Origin: Plectrocnemia conspersa
Lineage: Eukaryota; Arthropoda; Insecta; Trichoptera; Polycentropodidae
Length of the DNA stretch: 64,000 bases
NCBI GenBank assembly: GCA_009617715.1
Contig: VTFK01000054.1
Span: forward strand, 868,001 to 932,000
Reading direction: 5' to 3'
Shown: positions 56,626 through 64,000 of the stretch, piece after piece
How the letters are laid out: the number at the start of each line of letters is the position of its first letter
Position numbering within the stretch: position 1 is the stretch's first letter
Translations under genes and position numbers: made by a program
The notes under the pieces: model-generated
Told to the model about the DNA's origin: nothing
Seen by the model: the letters and a program-made list of their open reading frames with translations, nothing else
Databases searched by the model: none

Positions 56626-59384
56626 TTGGTGTGTGCGTAACTTATTAATATTTCACTTGGATTTTATGTATGACATAAAGTTTTAACAAATCAGTATAAA
56701 TTGTTATAAATGCGCACATTCAACATCTAAAGATTTACTGGATGGTCCATTTAAAAATCATTAAAAGAAAATGTATTTCAATATCTTTCCATTGATTTTT
56801 TTATGGCATCGAAAGGTCGCGTGATACTTCTATTAATCAAACGACTTGAATTAAAATTATATTTCATTAACAATTCACAAGATATCAGTGGTTAAAAGCT
56901 ACTCTGTATATACATTTTTTCATATCTGTACCAAATTATATTATTATGTTGAAAAATCAACTAAAAGTAGTATAAATGAATCAAGGGTTTTTTTATAATA
57001 ATTATTTATCTAATCCTACGTATTTGTAAAATGTTCGAATACTATTAATAATTAATGAATGAAGTTAGCAAACTTGAAACCCATTAAAAATATATTTATT
57101 GCTTCACTAACTATTGTTCCACCGGATCTGTGTTTATTATATTAATTATTGCAATATTGTGTAATAAAAATATTTATCTCTAATAATTGTTTCCGTTCGC
57201 TTTATAAATTGTCAGCGTCGGAAAAGGAAAAGCGCCACCCACGTCCTTAAGAAGCCATTCACCTGTTATTAGAGACTCCAGTCGATTGGAGTTATATATG
57301 ATATTTTCTGTCTATGCTTTCAAAAACAGCTAACATATTGGGTATGCGTCCTAAAATACCCCAAATGGGGTGAAAATTAAAATTTCAGCTCAAAAAATAT
57401 AAGTTCTAATTTTTTTAAAATGCCGAATGATTACACTAGTTTACAAATTTGTCATTTCTTATGTAAAATTACGCGCTGAATCTGCAAATGAAGTCAAAAA
57501 TTAAAAAAGCGGAACAGTTTTTTCCGTATTTTTCATTATGAAAAAAAAATACTTAATTGCAAATATTTATTATTAAGGTTATTCAATTTCCTATCGACTG
57601 TCTATACAACACTTTTCAATCAGATTATAAGTTTAGGCACTGTTGGTGAATTTATCGACGGTTTTAATTAAATTTAAGAAAAAAAATTGATTATACTGTG
57701 AATTACACAAATATTTTTCTTAGTACTGGTTTCTCTATTCAATGTTAAAGTCCGATTAGTAGGTCCTCAAAAAATTTCCTAGGATTTCACAAGCAGAAAT
57801 ACCGTGAAATTTTCAATTTTTTATAATCCTGACTCTGGATTCACGATAATAAAAACGGGACGTGAAAATATTAGTGGTGTTTTAACATCGGTTGATAATT
57901 TTCCGTTATAACTCTCAAGTTCTTTCTCATAAAAACAAGATCAAGTTTCAAATTTTATTGCCTGTCCACATCCTTTGTAGATATGACATTTTTTGAATCT
58001 TAAAAATATTTACCAACTCTGAAGTAAAAATAATCAATGAATGGATCACATATGTCATATTTAAAAAAATAGTAAAAATTATAAAATTAAGTTACGTATG
58101 TACTACAATGCCCATGAAACTGTTTTTTTTAAATTATCCAAAAAAGTCATCAATAAATTCATAAATAGTGCCTAAAACAGTAATTGTTAGGATATTAAAT
58201 TACCTTTAATTTCACATAAAACACTTTGACCAGAGATCTTACAATTAAGTAAAACTTTTTTCTTAAATTGAAAAATACAGAAGTTAAGGATTATCTCGAA
58301 ACTGTTTTTTAATTTTTATTTTCAGATTCAGAGCGCAATTTTACATATTAAATGACTGTCACGTATAAAATCTCTGTAAACTAGTGTTACTAAAGGCACT
58401 TCTTGAACTTCGCCATCTCAGAACAAAGTAGAAATCCTTTATTTCCCTAATGAGTATTTTTAATAAAATTATCTCTTACTGTTTCTTATTACAGTTTCCT
58501 TCATATAAAATTTATGAGTAAGCATCAAAAATATTGTGCTATACGACAAAATATAAATTGTAGTTTTAAGCTTATTTTTTTAGCGAAAATAGCAGTTTAT
58601 TGATTAAAAAAATCCAAATTTTCACCCCGCGTTATTTATATCTTGACGTTTTCTTAAAGGAAATTTATTTTATTTATTTATTATAAATCTTCCGTTGCTT
58701 TTTAATGGAAGCTTTTTGACCAGGTAAACACAATCAACAACTACTAAGCAAGTAATGGGACACCAGACTGAAATCAAAGTCTGTAAATCAATTTAATTAA
58801 TTATAAAAATCTTAATAATCATTCACTACTATTACAGCTTACAATCAATGATGTCAGCTTGATTTTATTTATATTATTTTTCATGACATTATATAAAGTC
58901 TTGTCTGCGATGCTTGACCAGAGTTTTAATTATTAATAATCATTAAATTCCAATCTCTCAACACTATTATTCATATGGGATTCGAACTAATGTCTATCTT
59001 GCTGGTTGCTTGAAATATCACTTTATGAATATAATATGCTTATTAGTTAGTATCGCTGAACACAGATATATTTTGTCGCAGCAAGCGAAAAGTTCTTCGA
59101 CCACTGGTTTGAGGGCGCTTATACTATTTTCCGCATGAACGCAGTTCTTAATTGACACCCCCCACACAGTTTTCGAGCGATATATATCCTGTATTATGTC
59201 ATAACCCCATGGATATAACATACAAAGGTGTCATAGACCTACACCCGCGTGTATCTCGCGTAGTTGTAGTAGTAAATATTTAAAATGGCCCCGTGTAAAT
59301 ATTTGTTTTCGAAAATAATTCCCGCGGCTCCTAATATAGCTCGCGTTAGAGGAACCGGTACCACACTTTCGGCCACTATTTATT
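56626..59384. other. Long AT-rich stretch
   Basis: No gene is seen. The ORFs present are short and AT-rich. Confidence 0.4.
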
Positions 59385-59600
59385 TGAATGATGAAACGCA
59401 TCCTCTGACGTCAGAGGAGCGGAGGCAAACCGGGCGGTGGTGGCACAGCTCAAGTACTTGATCAATGAATATCCTCACAACTAGGTCATTGGTGCTCCAC
59501 CCGCGCTACCTTCGGGGTCCTAGCCCCGGACGAACTCACTCAATCGGCTCTCCCATACCCGGTGACGTCGTTTCCCAATTGGCAAATTGGATAATCATCC
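59385..59600. other. GC-rich patch of unknown nature
   Basis: About 200 bases, G+C-rich, containing the palindrome cctctgacgtcagagg at 59402-59417, and ccttcggggtcctagccccgg, which can fold. It has no credible open frame. It is probably a transposon fragment. Confidence 0.4.
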
Positions 59601-61189
59601 AAATGCGAATATAGCCACGAATCTACTCTACCCTCATTTTTAAAATAAATGTTATATTTATAGCTTAATCGGTTTAATATTATCATGTTTTCTCAACTTT
59701 ATATTATAATGATGGTATAATATGAAAATAAAAAACATAGCGATTTCTTTATATATTGTATTATACAATCACTAGGAATATATCTCGTAATTACTGCATA
59801 CATCTTCAATATAGCATTCATTCAAATAGAATAAACAAGTATTTACTGATTTTCAAAGCAGTCCAGTCTATTTATTTTCAACAGTTAATGCAATGCGTGA
59901 TCACCGCGTGCTCCTTAATTTCTGCCCTGTAATTGATTGGTCGCCCTGAATGGTGGTACCGGTATGTGAAAGTACACAGGACAGTATTGATTATTATATT
60001 ATAGCTTTTTTATATTTATGGTTCTACATACCTATGTGTTATATACATATGTATTATTTTAATATACTTATTTTTAAACGTAATATTTAAGTGTAGGGTG
60101 AATGATAAAGCATCTCATTTTACATGTAACAATTAATTTGTAATATATATTGAGCTTTAATTACAGCTTTTTTCTCCAATTTTCGCAGCTTAACTTTGAA
60201 TTTTCAATTGAGTTAGGCAACTTTCTTGTTTCAAACATATACCATAATTTGGTCACTGTACAGGTTAATCGAAAACCGTCCACCCCTCCGATGTATATCA
60301 ACGCCAAGTGAGGCAAGGGGCGATCTGTTGTTTAAATAGAATAGTCGCCAAATCATTTCTAAAAAATCAATTACATTACAGTTTTAGGTAGTACTAATAA
60401 TGTGGCCTTTGCTCATGAACATGATTCCTACCGCTGCTGCTGCCATACAACCTCAGACTATAACGCTATATATACGATGTGATCGATTTTGTGCGTTATC
60501 AACCAGTGGTTTTTATTTTAAACATTTTTATACAAAGCTGAAGTAGCTCATTATTAGAAAATTTAATTATTCATCCGTGGGATTAGGAAAATTTATCGAA
60601 ATTAAAATTATATAATAATCACTAATTTTTATCTCCAAGACACTTTAAAAATTAAGAACACTATTTTTAAAGTTACTGGGAGAAACCAGCTCTTTTAGGC
60701 AATAATCGCCGACTTATGTCTTTGTCCCTTAGCTTGACATTTGACAGATTAAAAATATATTAAACATGAATACGTTTTGAAAAGGCCTAAAAGTTGTGTG
60801 CATTAATTTTATCAATTTTGCCTAATAAATTTATACACATGCATAAATTTGGAAAAACATCAATCGATTCCGCAGCCCTATTAATTATAATTACAAACGT
60901 TAGCTTATCTGAGGGTTGTATTTATCGAATCAAATGTCGTATGCTCAATTTTCAAGTGTCCATTCTCGGTGCTGCCTACCTTTCACTCCTTATACCATTT
61001 TTTTCAAATGTGTGGTCTGCTTTTAAATGCACCACATATTTAAATATAACATACATTATATTATATATAATTATAGTAATAAACACATACACATTCACTG
61101 TAACATATATAATATAATATAAAGGTTACATAATAAAAATACACATGATAAAATTTCACAGCAGAAATACAAACAAATTTTATTGGATG
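59601..61189. other. AT-rich stretch
   Basis: No gene is seen; a 107-codon frame at 60794 is hydrophobic and AT-rich and is not supported. Confidence 0.4.
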
Positions 61190-61240
61190 AAAAACACAAT
61201 CCCCCACCTGCCCCTCTCCCTAAATGACGTCCCTGGTCAT
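61190..61240. repeat. Possible foldback family end
   Basis: The sequence cccccacctgcccctctccc followed by taaatgacgtccctg matches the right terminus of the 17.2-18.8 kb element. Only the end is visible. Confidence 0.45.
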
Positions 61241-61539
61241 AATATACTTATATAAAGGATTTAATAAAGGCACTCTTTACTAACCGGTTTATAAACGAGC
61301 CACAACAAAGCAAGCACGAGTCGAGGGAAACCATGTGTCAGTCATGAAAGAACAAAGCCACACCAGCCGCGCTCGAAAGAAAACTTTCTTCGCCTGTTGC
61401 ACGTCAATGACTCGCTTGCGTTTTTCCTCTCACCGAGAGAGAAAAACATTCGTCATGCCGATTAATATCAACGTTTCAAGTTTATCGCGTGGCTCGAATT
61501 ACATAAATACGTTCGCAATCAAATCCGACCGACCAGGCC
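61241..61539. other. Upstream side of a GC island
   Basis: Moderately G+C-rich; it contains tataaagg at 61252 and ctcaccgagagagaaa. No gene is defined. Confidence 0.3.
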
Positions 61540-61900
61540 TCGACCTATGGTATTTGTTCGGGTGCTTTTGTGCACACGGCCTAGGCGGGCACAACCAGAG
61601 GTGGCCGAAGGCTTGAGGCTCCCAGGGCGGTGCATTTCACCGGGGCCACGGGGGACAGGGTCGGCGGGGAGGGCCGTTGTGACGCATGACGCACGTGGGG
61701 TGCTCCTGCGCCCCCAGCATGAACGGGAAACCCTCTGATCAATGGGGGCCTATGTAGGTCACAGGCACCGGGTCGTTGCACCAGCCAGGGCCCATTCAGC
61801 TGCACCCCCGGCCTTCGCCCCGCCGCTCCCCGCGCTCCCAGGCTTCGGGTCTCTGCCCCCCACAGCTACCTCACGACCTACATAAAGTCTCCACATTATA
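61540..61900. other. Strong GC island of unknown nature
   Basis: G+C rises to about 65-70% with many CpG. Three frames are partly open on each strand, as expected from composition alone. No protein family, signal peptide or clear splice pair is recognised. It may be a promoter/first exon or a transposon 5' region. Confidence 0.4.
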
Positions 61901-62431
61901 CAATGAATATCTAAAAATAGCATCCGATACGCTTTCACCCCCTTCCACTCCACTCCACTCAACCTCACCATCACCTCCCACTTCGCAGAGTTACCAATAT
62001 GCATTTCCACTTTTCATAAATAACGTATCGGAATATTTTTGATAACTGCAATCATATAGCAATTTTAAATACCCAAAATATAATTTTGTTACTATATATG
62101 TTTTTAATAAATATACATCTAAAGAATAAATGCAGTCATAAAATACCACCATAGTTAAATGTCATTGACCGTTATTGAATATATACATATATAAGCTTGG
62201 GAGAGAATAAGCATATTTTTTCTCAATGTCTGTCCCATTGATTTGGATGGTCATTGAACATGCCAGATACAGAGGAAACTACCTTCTTTTGAATTTGAAA
62301 GACTTATTTATATCAGATGGGAAATGGGAATAGATGTATAAGAACATAATTTAAGTTGAATCTATCTATTACACAAACCTCTGAGTACAAAGGACACGGT
62401 AGAGTTTAAGCTTTAAGCTCTTAACTATTGG
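61901..62431. other. AT-rich gap
   Basis: A C-rich tract (cacccccttccactccactcc) lies at 61935-61980; otherwise no feature is seen. Confidence 0.35.
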
Positions 62432-62757
62432 TGTTAAACCGTTGAAAAGTTATTCATTATGTGTCATAAGATCAAAAGGCACATCACTTTATATAAATAT
62501 GTCAATTTTATATTTTTCTGTGTAATATACTCATCTATACACACTTGCATATGTCCAAAAAATAATATTTACTGGACTTACTGACAAACATAGATGTTGA
62601 ACCGTTGAAAGTTCTTTATTATGTGTCATAAGGTCAAATGGCACGTCACTAGATTTTTTTATCCATATGAATAACAATAGTGCATATTATACCCATATAT
62701 ACAAATTTGCATATGTTAAAAAAATAATATTTGCTGAACTTACTTACTGACCAATGT
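62432..62757. repeat. Two-copy tandem duplication, unit about 163 bp
   Basis: The units 62432-62594 and 62595-62757 share gaaccgttgaaa, tattatgtgtcataag, tcaaa.ggcac.tcact, ttgcatatgt and aataatattt.ctg.acttac in the same order and direction. The copies are moderately diverged. Confidence 0.75.
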
Positions 62758-64000
62758 AGAAAAAAATCTAAATTACCACTAGTAATACCATACTTCTGCC
62801 TATTGTTTCAAAAACTCTGAAAAGTGTCGTCTGCATCTCAGATGTATTTTATATTTTTTTTAATATTATATAATATATTATAGATATATGTATTATATTA
62901 TATGCTATAAAAACTTTTAGTCTTTACTTAGTATTAAATTACGTATTTTAAAAATGCTGAAATTTTTAGTTTTATCTGTAACTATTAACTTCTCTGTTCT
63001 GCGACAATAAATATTTTTTATATATCTCCTCATTTATGTTGGTAAATAAAATGGTAAATTTCGCCTTTAAAAAATATTACGTAGTATCAAATCAATTCGA
63101 TTAATATTTTTAGTTACGTAATAACTTGTGTCTCTCTTTAAAAATACAACATCTGTCTGTATTTTTGTATATCTACGTTCATTGCGATGTTTATTTATGA
63201 ATGATATCGAAATTCGTCACTCACCCTTGTTGACCACCGACTGGAATAATTCTGAATCGCCGCAATTAAGGCTTATGTAACTGTTTTATATTTATGTACA
63301 AATTTAGCCTAAAACTATTATATAACAACAAAGATTCGATTAACCAGTGAACCTCTCCATTGATATTGAAATTTATTCTAGAAATAGCCATTGAAGCGAT
63401 GTATTAAATGTTGTGAGTGCTGTAACCAGTGGCGTAGCTAGGTGCGCCCTTTACGTTTGCGTTATATAAAACTTGTAGGTTATCAATACTTTTTTGATTT
63501 TGTAATTACTTTTAGCACGTATAAACAATAATTAATAAAAGTTAAATGTACTTCTTTCTTCTGCAAAGAAAGTTTTTTCTTTAAAAAAAATATTGAGTAC
63601 CACAAATACTATATAATAATATCAAATATCTAATTATTTAATAAAATAAAATAGAAAATGTGACATAATGCTTTACGGACTACCTTGCAAACGTCGAAAC
63701 ACTAATTATATTCATTATTGCCAAACAATCTTATTATGTTAAAATTTTTTCTAGTCTTGGTTCTTCAAGTAGCTTCGATTGAGACGATTAAACCTATGAT
63801 TTTATGTATAATAATAACCATGAACACGTGTTTCACAACATGTTATAATCTGCCACTATTTTCAACAATTTCTCAAAAAAATAATTTTACGATGCTATTT
63901 TTATTGAATGTTTTTTTAGAACAGTCCTAAAACATTTTTTTAATTTCTAATGGTGATAACTAAGCTAGATCGAATTACGTAAATGCGATTAGCTAATACA
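62758..64000. other. AT-rich stretch to the window end
   Basis: No gene is seen. At 63426 cagtggcgtagctagg looks like one end of an hAT element (also at 47770). A 70-codon frame at 63718 is AT-rich and starts with TTG. Confidence 0.35.

Noticed and set aside
60794..61117. 107-codon hydrophobic open frame
   Set aside because: It begins without ATG, is rich in I, Y and T from AT-rich composition, and resembles no protein family.

Overview
This is nuclear DNA from an insect-like animal. It is strongly AT-rich and gene-poor, and the genes are split by GT-AG introns. It carries insect-type transposons (hAT, piggyBac, mariner-like, jockey-like LINEs, tRNA-derived SINEs, one short LTR element). No bacterial or phage gene organisation is present. 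I cannot name the order or species. Gene models were built by joining exons on splice signals, reading phase and protein family.

Genes, left to right: a coiled-coil protein of unknown function, 5' exon only (3037-4000, minus); a complete four-exon iodotyrosine deiodinase (6605-9981, minus); a complete two-exon YIPF5/Yip1 membrane protein (15506-16369, plus); a complete four-exon p24/TMED7-like cargo receptor whose first intron is about 6.8 kb (20000-27788, minus); an intronless glucosidase II beta subunit with one frameshift (30152-31713, plus); an undescribed four-exon small secreted protein with four cysteines (32431-33231, minus); and the first coding exon of a C1-domain protein, most likely diacylglycerol kinase theta (42649-42787, plus), inside a GC-rich island. 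The 21 kb to the right of that exon holds no recognisable coding exon and is probably its first intron or intergenic. YIPF5, TMED7 and glucosidase II beta all serve the early secretory pathway, but they are not an operon and the proximity may be chance.

The rest is mostly mobile DNA. An hAT element with an exact 8-bp target duplication lies at 1225-2353, a piggyBac-type MITE flanked by TTAA at 6900-7151, a short LTR plus gag start at 12714-13142 beside a microsatellite, and a 249-bp hAT MITE in the TMED intron. A LINE with a 3' hairpin is nested in a foldback repeat at 22110-24720. Decayed hAT, mariner-like and piggyBac transposases fill 34.8-42.1 kb.

The most distinctive structure is a family of very long near-palindromic foldback elements. 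The most complete copy is 17190-18806, with fragments near 5.1, 22.1, 24.6, 38.0, 44.4, 48.4, 54.2 and possibly 61.2 kb. Other items worth a second look are the small secreted protein with duplicated C-x21-C spacing, a tandem array in the putative kinase intron, and several perfect hairpins. I found no CRISPR array, true tRNA or rRNA gene, or defence system.
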